The notes below the pieces were generated by a model, which did not search any database, was not told where the DNA came from, and worked only from the letters and a program-made list of their open reading frames with translations. DNA of 64,000 nt, taken from Plecoglossus altivelis. Taxonomy: Eukaryota; Chordata; Actinopteri; Osmeriformes; Plecoglossidae. Of this stretch, positions 24,670-37,462 are shown in pieces (positions within the stretch are counted from its first letter, which is position 1; each line of letters starts with the position of its first letter). A program made the position numbers and the translations under genes. The stretch spans positions 15,422,868 through 15,486,867 of the forward strand of contig BROE01000006.1 in the NCBI GenBank assembly GCA_036571765.1, written 5' to 3'.

Positions 24670-27600
24670 GGAGGTAGACAGGGAAAGAAAGATGTTTAAA
24701 AAGAGAAAGGCTTGACATGGAGGCTAGAGACATGGGTGTCACAGAGGTAAAGTTATACCCCCCCCTCCCCTGGGGGGGGTATAACTGTCAGGGGGCTGTC
24801 TAACCCTCCCTTGCCTTGCCCCCCCCCCCAGCAACACTCTTCCCCTCCATCAGAAGAACTGACAGGCAGGATGGCCCTCAGGGACCCGCCCACCAGCCCC
24901 CCCCCACCCCATCGGTGCCTCCCCAGGGCTGGTGCATTGTGGGTATTTGCAGGGTGGTCAGCGTACCTTGACGCTGTCCTCTTGTGGCCCATCAGCTCTT
25001 TGCAGTAGAACTTGGATGTGGTGCGTTCTGGGACCTGGGGAGGGGGGGGGAGGCGAGAGGGAAAGGCAGAGAAAGACATAAAGAGGAAGCAAAATGCATG
25101 CCACAAGTCTGCACAAGAACTTAGCATCATTTGCCATGTGACAAAGCCATCCTTCCACCAAGACCAATCATATTTGTGATCAGGTGACTAGCGGGCTGGC
25201 ATTTCTCAGCGTGATCCGTCAACCACAAGTCGACCTTCTCACCCTCTCCACCTCACAGGAAGTCCACGCCCAGCGAAACAGGAAGTCTCTTCTGTACCCA
25301 TCTGCCTTATTAGCTGGCTCACATCCTGCAGCCATGCAACTTACCAGCAAACCTCAGCCTAGTTCTCGAAGCGCTCATCTGATTCCCACGGTGACAGGAA
25401 GGCAGAAACAGTTGCTAGTAGTTAAGTGATATTACCTCCACATGTGCTTTCTAATAAACTCCCAGTTGGCCTTGGGGTACAGCTACAGCAGTAACACACT
25501 GACTGCTGGGGTGCGGTTAGGGTGGAGGGGGTAGTGAGGCTGTGTGTGTGGGTGAGGGGGGGGGGTGTTATAAAAGCTTCACCTTTTAGTAATGGGTCTA
25601 ATAGTAGGCCAGAGGGCACTGCCAACTTGGCACAGTTTTCTTTCTGGTCTGTCGTGCCCAAGCACAACTGTCAGTAAAACTTCTAACATCAACAACAACA
25701 ACAGTGTCCAATATGTAAACAACAACATCAACCAGCCCCTCTGACATCACATCAAACCCATATGTTCCTGGAGCTGCTAAATAGGTCCACATGCAGGAAA
25801 CTTTCAATTGCGCCGGAATGAAAAAATGTTTATTCCTTCTATGTTATTGTCCTTTTTCATGTTATAAAGTTCCTGTTGTCAGGAAGTTGTTTTAAGGTGT
25901 GCTGATGTTCAAAGAACCACATATTTTTCGACACCAGACAGACAGACACGCATGCGGCCAGACAACATACCTTGGGAGGGCGCTCGGCAGGGCTGGGGAA
26001 GTCCCAGAAAACCTCGTCCAGGGCGGGGGAGAGGGGGCTGGGGGGGGAGAAGGGGGAGAGCGGGGAGGTGACCATGTCCGACAGGGAGCTGCTGTGGGAA
26101 GCCTCTCTGCTGGAGCGCAGGTTGGACCTCTGGAACAGAGAAGGTTTGGGATTAGACCGCCCAGCCACACCAGGCTACACTGGGCTGAACAGCTAAGCGC
26201 TGGCGACACCATCAGTTCTCATTCCATGAGGCTTTTGACTTGGTGGACGTTAATTGAATTTTGCGGTTGATTTAGTAGATGATTTGATCTAAAGTTACGA
26301 ACAAATATAGCAGCTCAAATATATCAAAGGTGTGATTTTAAATGTCCCTGTAGACATGCCTAAAGATCTAGGAGTAGAGGTAGACGTGTGATCTTCGAAT
26401 GTGTTTAGGGACATCTGTTTTAACATATAGTTACTCAGTCACTGAATTACATTTAATTTGGATTTAGCGGACGCTTTAATCCAAATTGAAAAGTGCATTG
26501 AAAGTGCCTCAGATGTTCTCGGAGCGTCGTTAATCATTTTGGTGGTCAGTGTCATGATAAGGCCTGTGTTTATTAACCATATTTCTTAAAGGTCAACACA
26601 CCAGGCACACTGAACATTAAAGAATACTACACTATAATACTTGCTCTGCAAGTATAGAGGCATGACATGCGGACTTGTCAACATCACATTCATATTTTAT
26701 ACATATGTATTTTTACAGCAGTTGTTATTCCTGTAAAGGCAGATGGAAGAACCACATGAATGAACACTAAATACTGTTATGCCTTTTATATCTAACTGAT
26801 GACTGACTGTCATGACAAAAAGTTAATGCCTTGTTCTATGGTTCCAAAAACATGAAGGCTGTTGTGACACAAAGAGGAACTCAGCAAAAGGAAGTTATAG
26901 TAGTTTAAAGATCTGATTCTCTGGTAAGAAAAAGGAACCATGTCATCAAAACGCATGACTAATAGTGTTGCGCTTGCTGAGACACACAATGCACAACAGC
27001 CACGCGCACACTTTGGTGTGGACCCAGAACCGCAACCACACACAGACAGAGCCACTGACACAGCTGGCTGCTGGTTTACGTCATGTAACAGAGTTGCTGA
27101 GGTCAGCCCTTTTTAGCTGATTTCACGTTTGCAAATTGTAATTACTGAGCAACACTATACATTAGGGTTACATGAACTATGAAATACATAGAATTTCATC
27201 TGTGCCTGCAACAGTTTTCACTATGTTTCTGGGTAAGTTAATGATGGAATTGTTGGAGGTATAGATCGTTACAAATCGGCACAGTAGGGGGGAGAGTTGT
27301 AGGAGTTAAGTGGATGTTGGAAAGAGAAGTAGAGCGCCGGGTTACAAAAATAAAGGCAGTTAACATCCACTTGCCCCTGGAAAGTCCAACCTCCAACCAA
27401 GATTGACTTGAATGTAATCATTTGTTCCACGATGTGTAAAGTTACACGTACCTGGACGATATTCGCAGAGGCCCTTTAGGGGCTGAGTTGGTAAGACCTC
27501 AGCACTCAAAAGCTCACAGATATTGGAGGCATAACTTAACTGTTATTTTTTACTGTTCGACTGGCAAGATGGTACTGGATGTGTCACCCTAACCCTTGCA

Positions 27601-28679
27601 TCTATATCTTGACAGCTATACATTAGAAAAACAAAAGGCAAAATAAACCGTTTTTTGTTAACTTTGTGTTTGTGTAGGCGGTTGCGCTACCTGGGGCAGG
27701 TTAGCCCTCTGCATGGCAGGAGTGCAGGGGCTGGAGCTGCTGCCGGAGCCCAGGCGAGAGTGCACATGGCTGGGCAGGCCAGCGGCCGCCACCAGCCTGT
27801 TCAGGTTAGCCTGCTGGCTGTCGGACCTCCACATCGCCTCCTCCGTCTAAGCCACACGAAGACAGATGGTCACCCAGCAGAACCACGCTCAGAACCACAT
27901 TTGGTTGGTCAGTAGGACAGTCCGTCAGTAATTCATTAACCAATCAGCCGGTCTGATATACCAACTGATATACCAACCAACCACTAATACTCCCCATCCA
28001 ACCAACACAGTGCCCGTATACCAATCATCCCAAGCTAAAACACTGACAACAAACAGGGTGCTTTAAGCACAGACATTTTAAGCACGGCATGGAGGCTTCC
28101 AGAGAGGGAGAGAACATGGAGGGGAGGACAGCAGAGGGAGAAGCCGGGGAGGTGGGGTGGGAGCGGCGTGGAGGAAAGAGGGTCAGGGTGAGGAAAGGCA
28201 GGTTGGGGTGGGAGTGGGAAGGGGGGATGGGGTGGGGGGGGGGGGGGGTGAGCCAGCTTTACCGCTGTGCGCTGGCTGCGAGCGGGAGGGTAGCTGGGCG
28301 GGGGGCTGGCAGGCCGGGGGGGCTCCGTCTGCCTGTGCCTATGGTCGTGCTGCAGGGACAGAAGCTGGGTCTGGTCCTTGGGCAGCGTGCGGTGGAACCT
28401 CCGGCCCGGCTGCGAGCCCTGGTGCTGGGCGGCGGGAGGCTGCGGCTGGGGGGGCTGGGAAGGACGAAGCTGAGGCTGGGTGTGGCGTGGGGCCTGGCCT
28501 CTCCTCTAACATAGGGGTATACCAGGTACAACATACACACACAGAGACACACGTCAGATATACAGAGAGAGAGACATGGAGAGCGACAAGGAGAGAGTCA
28601 AGAAGAGAGACATACATAGAAAACACAAGGAGAGAGACAGAGAGATACAGCTAACCAGACATGCAGTAACAGGATCATT

Positions 28680-28710
<31 letters not shown>

Positions 28711-28821
28711 CAAGAGAGCAAGAGAGAGAGAGAGAGAGAGAAACTGGTCAGATTACCAGATCACTGAGCAGAAGCACTGAGGAAATATCACCTCTAAATT
28801 CTCACACTTCAAGCATAGACC

Positions 28822-28857
<36 letters not shown>

Positions 28858-30823
28858 GAATTAAGAGACATTGGCACACACACTGACATGCAGGCAGGCA
28901 GACAGGTGGACACACATTTGAGACACACATGGCTTACACAGAGGCAGGCAGACCTCATCCCTGACTACACACATTTACTGAAGCACATAGAGGGTCAAGG
29001 CATGTGGTCACACACACACGAATGGAGAATCATCTGCTGTTCTTAATATAGCCGTGCCGGAGGGTGTTCAGAACATGTCACAGTGCTGTTGCTGCATCTA
29101 CCATCACACTCTGGATAAATGGCGAGGTCACTCTTTAGGGTCAAACTGCATCACACACACACACACACGCACGCACACTTGACACTCACTATAACAGGAC
29201 TACAGTTATGTGGATGGCTGTCTACTGTTTTGAACACTAGAAGCGATCCTTTAGGAGCCATAGATGGCCAACATGCTGATTGCTATCTCATCCCAGAGCT
29301 TTATTACCATAATCACATTACCGCCAATGAGTCCAAAACAGGCTTTTTCTACAATTCGCCATTTAGCCTTTCAAACACACACACTCATATACAAACAGTC
29401 CAAAGGCATATTGGCCACAGGGAGATGAGAAAGACCGGAGTCAGACAAGGCAGAGATTGATGAAAAGGGAAGCTGCATTAATGATGTTGCAATCTTAGAG
29501 CACACACGCCAACCGAATAGCATCAACAAACAGCAGGGTCTGATCTTGGCATGCTTTTCTACTGTTTATCCTTTGTATGTGTGTCTGTATGTATGCGTGT
29601 GTGTGTGTACGTGTGAGTGTGTGTGGGGTTGGGATTGTGTGTGTGTGTGGGGGGGTGTGTGTGTGGGGGGGTTCTAGGCAAACGCACATCTACTCTAATG
29701 TCCCCATCCTCATCTCCACAAGACACCCTCTTACAGCTCCTAACAGACAGCACACTAGCATGCTCTCTGACGCTGCTACCCGACAGAGCTGTACCGTCTG
29801 GCTTGTTTTGGTCATCTGTTGCGTCTACGTCTTCTCGTTTGCCTTAGTTGACAACGTTGCGCAGCACTTTGCTCGGTGTCGGCTGTTTTCAATTGGGCTT
29901 TGTAAATAGTGACTTGAGGCAAGTCCTGTTGAGGGTTAGCTGAACGGGTTATCTTAGCAGCAGTTGCCATCATAGCATTTGGGCAGAGCTGCAGTTTTAC
30001 CTTCAGCCTCGATGACTCTGCGCTGGTATACAGTGGCAGATATGGAGGTATTGAACCTTACTCAATCGCAGAACATCAATTGACAAAATGCACTGAGTGA
30101 ACGTCTAGTTTTTTCATGTTGTTTCTTTCCAAATGTAGATTTTTACATTCATTCATTCAGCAGACATTTTCATCCAAAGACTTACAAGACAAGCTTCACA
30201 AAAAGTGCATAAATCGGTAATCGAAAACAACAAGACAGTCTCAGAACATTGCAGGTAGCATGAAGCATACAGTATGAAAAGTAAATAAGTGCCAAAGGGG
30301 TAGATCATATATGCCCATGCAGATTTCACACTTGTCACAAATCTGAGAGCTGTAGAAATTCATGTGAAACAGCTCATGTGAAACAGCTCATGTGAAACAG
30401 GTCCCTTAAATTCCCACATCTTGCTTGCAGGTATCGAGGGGACAGACAGCCGATGGCACAGCCGGCTACCACCACAACTAACTATGTCTACACTTCCCGT
30501 TCTATCCCTGCCGTCTAGACGTCGTCCTTCGTTATCCCACTACGCACACAAACAACACTCAGGAGTACAATGTTTTCACGCAGGGCTACACTGCACAGTA
30601 ACAGTCACAGTCACAGCTACCCACAACCCCCCCCCCCCCCAACACATACACAGGAAGCAGGAAGAACACAGGAGACAGCGTGCCCCAGGGTCCATGCTGA
30701 GGAGGTGATCAGGTATGAGGAGTGTCTTCTTACCTGCTCTGCTCCGCAGCCCACGGGCCTTACTGACACGTCAGTCCTCTGTCTGCCCCTCTCCTCCTGC
30801 TGGACACATACAGACACACACAC

Positions 30824-30875
<52 letters not shown>

Positions 30876-33800
30876 CACTCTATTACTTCCTGGTTTGCTG
30901 GGAAACCCAGCAACTGAATTTGAGTCGAAACAGTCTGAAATATTCATTTTCAATATGACAGCTAGCTTGCATAAAGCTCTTAACTACCCCGTCACTAAAT
31001 ATTTCAGGTGGAAATCGGCCCCGATCACTCCAAATGGACTGACAGAGCACAGCAGTCAATTAAGAGTGTGTGCGAGCAAAAGAGTGTGTGAAAGGGAAAG
31101 TGTTTGCGGGTGGGAGAGTGTGTTTGTGCACGAGAGGACTGTTTATGTGACAGAAACAGAGAGAGAGTGGATGTACGCGAGAGGCCTTAGTAAGGTCAGA
31201 GTTTCCATGTTTATATAATTACTTTGGGTTATAAACAGAACATACTAACATGTAACGCGCACACACACGCACGCACACGCAGCAGAGACGGACAGGAGAG
31301 ATGGGCTCATCCGACTGGCGGAGAGTTCCATCTGGGTTGAATTAGCGACTAGGCTAGTCTCCAAGACTGTCCCTACTCATTAAACTACATCCATAACCTC
31401 TCTCTCTCTCTCCCTCTCTCTCTCACATACACACAGTGTACATATACACATATAGATGATTTATTTGCAAATATACGTTCAAAAAAGGTTTTCCAGTGAG
31501 AATTTGAGGGAGGGAGATTTTATTATGAATATTCACTTAGAGCATTTAATGTATTCTAAGTAAATCAATTCTGAGTGACACTCTGACACACCCAAGTTCT
31601 GTTAAAAATGCTTGCTGGCTTGGTGCAAGCAGAAAGAGAGCGACTGTGTGTCTGTAACAACTGAAACTGAATACACTGCTGAGGATTTCTCTCTGGGTCA
31701 AACTGTGTCACAAATCCTAATGACCCTGTCTCCAGTTGCCGTGGTGTTTCTATAGGACGTGTGATGTGAAGAGAAACAAGGCCTCCATTTTGGTTGACAC
31801 AATCATTCCAAAGCCATGTTGCTCTTGCAACCTCAAACCTCCATAGATGAATTATTCAAATCATTCACAACACGTCACCAATGATTAAACTATTCAATTG
31901 TAAAAAAGCATAGGGCTGTCAAGCGATTGAAAGAATGAATCAAGGCCTGATTAATAACATGCTTTGTAATAAAAGCGGGAATCAATGAATACTTTGACAT
32001 TATGAACTTTAGTGGTCAACATCTAATTTCAATTCCTGATTTTTTTTCTTAGTTCACGTTGAATATCCATACTAATAAAAAGTATGACCAAATGCTTTGT
32101 AGTGACCAAGTTGGTTAATCGGCCACAGGGAGATTTGACTTGGTCTGTTAGAGTGAGGTTTGATGAGACTGGTTAGCATCAGGCACTAAGCTAGTTTCTA
32201 TGTACATTTTTCATTCAGTGGGGGGAGGGGAGTGACCTGACCTGATTCAGAACTAATAGATGCTTTGCATAGTGTGATTAATCTGTGTTAATATTTGACG
32301 CATTATGTTTTTCTATGATAAGTCAAAACACGTTATTTTAACAACTCATATAATAATTTGCAAATCGATAAAAAGCGCAAAAAATGATAACTGACCACAA
32401 AAATTCACTCACTAAATTATTGGTGTGCAATCACCTGTAGATTAGCCACCTAGCACATTTTAGGGTAGAGAACTTAATACTGTTATACATCAAAGTGCCA
32501 TGAAAAGACACTTTTACCACAAATTGCTTCAAAAGTTTTTAACTAACGGTATCAAAAAATTGCCAGGATTTACCACAAAGAAATCCATTTTGTAAGGAAA
32601 TGTTGTAATCAAGACCAGGATTGATGAGTGTGACTAAAGGGCTTTAACTCAAAAAAGACATTCTGGTGTTTAATTACACAGTTTTTTGTGTGTGTATCTT
32701 GAAATAGGCTGAGATTATCATCAAAGAACATTTAACACACTGAAATGCACACCAGTTACCTCTTTGAGGGCATCGACGTTAACACACACACACACACGCG
32801 CACACACACACACATCCACAGTGAGAGCCACTGAGCTGGAGCAGGTTCATTAAGGAATTCTCCTCATTAAGTTCCTATCAGCAACGTGCCACCTCTCCAA
32901 AACGGCCTACTAATAGATCCTGACGCTCAGCAACGCCGCGCCGCCCCCCTGCGGCAGCACATCCCATAATGAGAAGTGTTAATAAAGCGGCACGCTTTTA
33001 ATCATGCCTGTTCCAAGGACCAGCCCAGTGGCGGAAAGGAAGGCAATCATCGCCACAGTAACGTCTGCTGGCAGGTGGAAGTGCAGCGTCAGCAGAGTGG
33101 AGGGAGCTGCTGTCATCGCTGGCAACGGCGGCAGGATGGCTCCTTTGCAACAAGGTGGCATGTAACCGGGGGCGAACAGGGCTGCAGAAGGATGCCGAGC
33201 TCAGACTCTGATGTCTGATGGAGGTCACTTGTTCGCATCCCAACTTGACCGGAAAGTCAGTACAGGCTCTTCTCGTTTTAACTGGCTGTTAAGATACTAT
33301 CGAAGTCTTACAGATCTTTTCTCCTGGCCAGCAAGGTTTATCTCCTATCCTAATCTAGCACATCTTGCACTAACACAGTCCTTACCTGTCTTTTATCGAT
33401 CCTCTTGTTTCTATCGTCCAATCGAATTCGGTCGTGTGCATCCGACTCCTCCCCCCAAAGCATTTCTTGTAGCTCCGCCCACTGGAACCCGGAGTCTTGC
33501 AGTTGTCTCCTCTGCTGCTGTTGACAACATCCCACAACAACATCATCACCACTTGTGCACACGGGTATAGAAGTAATCAACTGTAAGTGGAAGTGAACAC
33601 GATTATGCGTCTGTAAATGTCCTTACCTAATTGTATCTGAATATACTCCAAGTCTGTGCGTATCGCAAATACGCATGTCCCATGAGCAGGGTGTGTGCAA
33701 TTATGTGTGTGGGGGGGCGTGTGTGCGTGGGGGGGAGTGCTGTGCGTATCTGTGTGGTGTGTGTGTTTCTATGTGTGTGTGTGTGTGTCTGGTCTGTGTG

Positions 33801-34174
33801 TGTCGTGTGTTGCGTGTGTGTTTGCGGGGCTCCTTACGTCCTCCAGCCTCCTGCGCTGCTCCTGCTCCTGCTGGATCCTCTTGTGGCGGTCGGCCAGCAG
33901 CTGCTGCTTGTACCTCTCTTGCTGCTGCAGCTGCTCCTGGAGGAGCTGCTGCTGCCGCTGGCTCTCTGCCCGCCCCCGGCTTTCCTGCAGCCGCAGGAAC
34001 TCCCGGCGAAGGGTCCACTCCCCCGGAACGTTCACGATGGAACTGAGGGCCAGCGGGGAGAACAGGAGCGTGGGATGGAGAGGGCGAAGGGGGGAGGAGA
34101 GAAGGGTAGAGTATATGGACACGAGTGAGAGGGGAACGTCAACCCGTAGATGAACATGCTGTCCTTAAAAAACG

Positions 34175-34208
<34 letters not shown>

Positions 34209-34824
34209 GTGTGTCAGAATCTGCACCATATGGTACTTTGGGTCTGGAGTGAGCCAAACAGGAGCAGGGGCGTCTGTCTCTATAGACAGACATCCCCTCT
34301 CGCTCTCTCTTTTTCACAAACACACACACTATTGAATCTGGTCCTTGTGTGTGTCTGTATACTGTATGTGACAGTAGATCAGTGATTGCATAACCAGCCA
34401 TATGAACACAGGGTTGTGCTCAGGCCATCTCTTAGTGGATCCTAGAACATGGTTTGGGAGGCGGTGGAGTTGTTTCTGGGGGCTGGTGGAGGGTTGGGAT
34501 GCCAAGGTGTAGCGGAAAGCTCCGGTGGGTTTAAGGTGGTGTCACGTGCTCCTACCTGGGCTCCCCTTCTTCCTCGTTTAGCTCCTCCTCCTCCTCCTCA
34601 CTGCCGCTGTACTCGTACTCCGGGCCATCTGTGGACAGTCAAACAGGCAGGCAGGCAGACAGACAGGAAGGCAGACAGACATGCAGAGACAAAGGCAGGG
34701 AGAGAAACAGACAGGCAGGCAAGCAGACAGGCAGAAAGACGTACAGGCAGAGACAGACAAGTGGGGAGGCAGACAGACAGGCAGAGAGACAGACAGGCAG
34801 AGACAGACAGGTAGAGAGACAGGC

Positions 34825-34895
<71 letters not shown>

Positions 34896-35696
34896 TCAGT
34901 CAGCATGGGGAAATTCCAAAAGAATTGAGAACAGGGAAACTGTCCATTTCGGTAACTTCCTCCTCCCTCCCTCCCTCAGCCCACCACACCCAGGTGTTCG
35001 TCGCAGTTAACGCGCAATTTCATAAATGCTCATGAGGTGACCCTCTAACTTCCTCTGTTCAGAGTAGTTAACTTCCAGTAAAGTGCTCATCCGAGATCAT
35101 TGCACAGTTCAGCATTAGAGAGAGAGAGTTTGAATAGAGGGAGAGCGAAAACGGCAAGAGATTCAGGGAGAGGGAGGAAGGGAAAGAGCAAAAGACCGAA
35201 AGAGACAGAGAGAGAGAGAGAGCGAGAGAGAGAGAGAGAGAGAAGGAGTGTCTTTGCCCTAGAGAAGCGCCATCTGTTTTTCATTCCCACTCTCCAGTCT
35301 CCAGGAGGCTCTGAAGACTCAACCCTGCCTCTGATCCAGTCACTGCTGTTCAGGCCCAGGCCCAGGCTGTTACATTGGATGCACAGCATCCGACCAGTCA
35401 GTCAGTCAGTCTCTGTGGAGCAGTCACCAAGCCAGGATCTTGCTCCATAGTGCTAGGATGAAGGGTGCGTGCGCGGAAGTGATGTCATCACGTAGCGTCA
35501 GAGAGGTAGCTGGAGATGGTGCATTGTGGGAGATGACTAAACCCTGAGTCTGCTGCTCTCAGGAGCATTCTGTCATGTAACACACGTGCATCCACTGGAA
35601 GGCAGTGTAGTGATAGGCTGTTGTACTGCCCTAAACCACACACACACACACACATTCACACGCACACACATTCACAGTCTCTCACAAACACTCACC

Positions 35697-35747
<51 letters not shown>

Positions 35748-36583
35748 TCACACTCTCTCACACACTCTCTCTCACACTATTACACTCACTCTCACACACA
35801 CTTTCTACCACACTATAATACCACAGAGCAGAAGATTACAACTGCTGCTGGATAACACACCCTATCATTACAAACTAATGCCAGCCAACCAATATAGTAG
35901 GGCCATGTCTGCTGTGCACACTAAACTAAGACTAAAAACAACACACACACACACAGATGCACTCATTCTGATACGCAACTAAACAAAACTAGAGTATTCT
36001 TGCTTTTGGCAGGCTGCTGTTTTGTAGTGACATAGTATACAACGCCTACGATAAGACTTCACCAGACTGTGTCTTGGCCACAACTTGTTAAGGTATTATT
36101 ATCCGAGATGTATTTGTTCTCTGGTGCAACACTTAAACTGCTATTTATCTGTGTGGTCAAGAGTATCAACTAATATTTATTATTAGGTAGGATCATAGTT
36201 GAAGTTTCTATGCTGTTTTAGTTTTATGCGGCAACTGGAGCAGCGCTCCTAAGTCGATCATGTACAGAGCCACAATGCAGTCTTTCAACTCAATTCGATT
36301 TCAATTAACTCTAACCGCCCCCCGAAACGACCACCCCCCTCTCCCCCTTCCCCTGACCTTTGTCTCCCTTCTTCTTGCGCGTACGGTCCAGGTGATCCTG
36401 TAGAAGGGTGCGGACCTGCCGCTCGTTGGCCAGGTCCCGGACGAAGGCGTGCCGCAGAAGGGCCTCCGTGGTGGGCCGCTGGAGGTGGCTCTTCACTAGG
36501 CAGCTCTCCACAAAAGCCAAGAACCTCTTGGACCTTTCGGGTGGGAGGGGGGCGGAAGGGGCGGGGGGGAGATTTAGGGATGG

Positions 36584-36649
<66 letters not shown>

Positions 36650-37263
36650 AAGGGAGGCAGAGGGAGGGAGGTTGGGGTGGGAGAGTGACAGAGAGGGTGG
36701 GAGGGATTGAGAGAGAGAGGGAGACAGGGTTGGACACAGGGAGAAAAGAGAGGGGAGGGGAAGAGCCAGGGTCAGAGGATAGTAGGCATGAAGGTGTAAG
36801 GGAAAGAGGAGAGAGGAGGGAGAGGGGGAGAAGAGGGAGGAACAACTAAGCGTTAGATGTGTTGCCATCCAGGCTTGCACTAACATCTCCACAGAGAACG
36901 GAAGGAGGGGGTGACCCATCCAGAGCGGGCTTCGAGCAAGAGACTTTGGAGAGGCGCGGGGAGCCAGGGAGGGTGGAGGAGAACCGGGGAGGGTGATGGA
37001 GGAACCAAAAGGAAAAGCAGCTGTTTGGGGGAAGCCGTGCAGCGTGCTGGCACACCAGGTTATCCAGCCCCTGTTTGGCTGGTTCCTCCAGGAAGCAGGT
37101 GATGGACAGCGTGTGTTCAGCCAGAACTACTGCTGGAGCTGCAGAGTCGGCTGGGAAAACTGCTATCCTGGTCCCAAATACTGTTAGCTAAGCAGCTGTA
37201 AAGGCTTTGTGTGTGTGTGTGTGTATGGGCAGTAGTGTCTCTGGAGACTGGCCTGTCTGAGTA

Positions 37264-37298
<35 letters not shown>

Positions 37299-37431
37299 GT
37301 GAAAGGTTGAACTGATGTGTGTACCTCAGAGCTGACCATCTTACCATTTCTTGGACTTGAGTTTTGGGGGCGGGTTGCGTGGAATGAGGAACAGGGCTCT
37401 CATGGGGTGCATGTCACACAGGGCTAGACAC

Positions 37432-37462
<31 letters not shown>

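Noticed and set aside
32976..33243. Open frames on both strands near 33.1 kb
   Set aside because: No recognisable protein, no fitting splice sites, and outside the phase-consistent exon chain.
33675..34153. Ala/Cys-rich plus-strand open frames
   Set aside because: Antisense of kinase exon 12, where CTG/GCA-type codons of the Gln-rich coil give Ala/Cys/Leu runs.
34449..35035. Plus-strand frames with repeated TDRQ/GRQ units
   Set aside because: Translation of the CAGA/CAGG tetranucleotide array.
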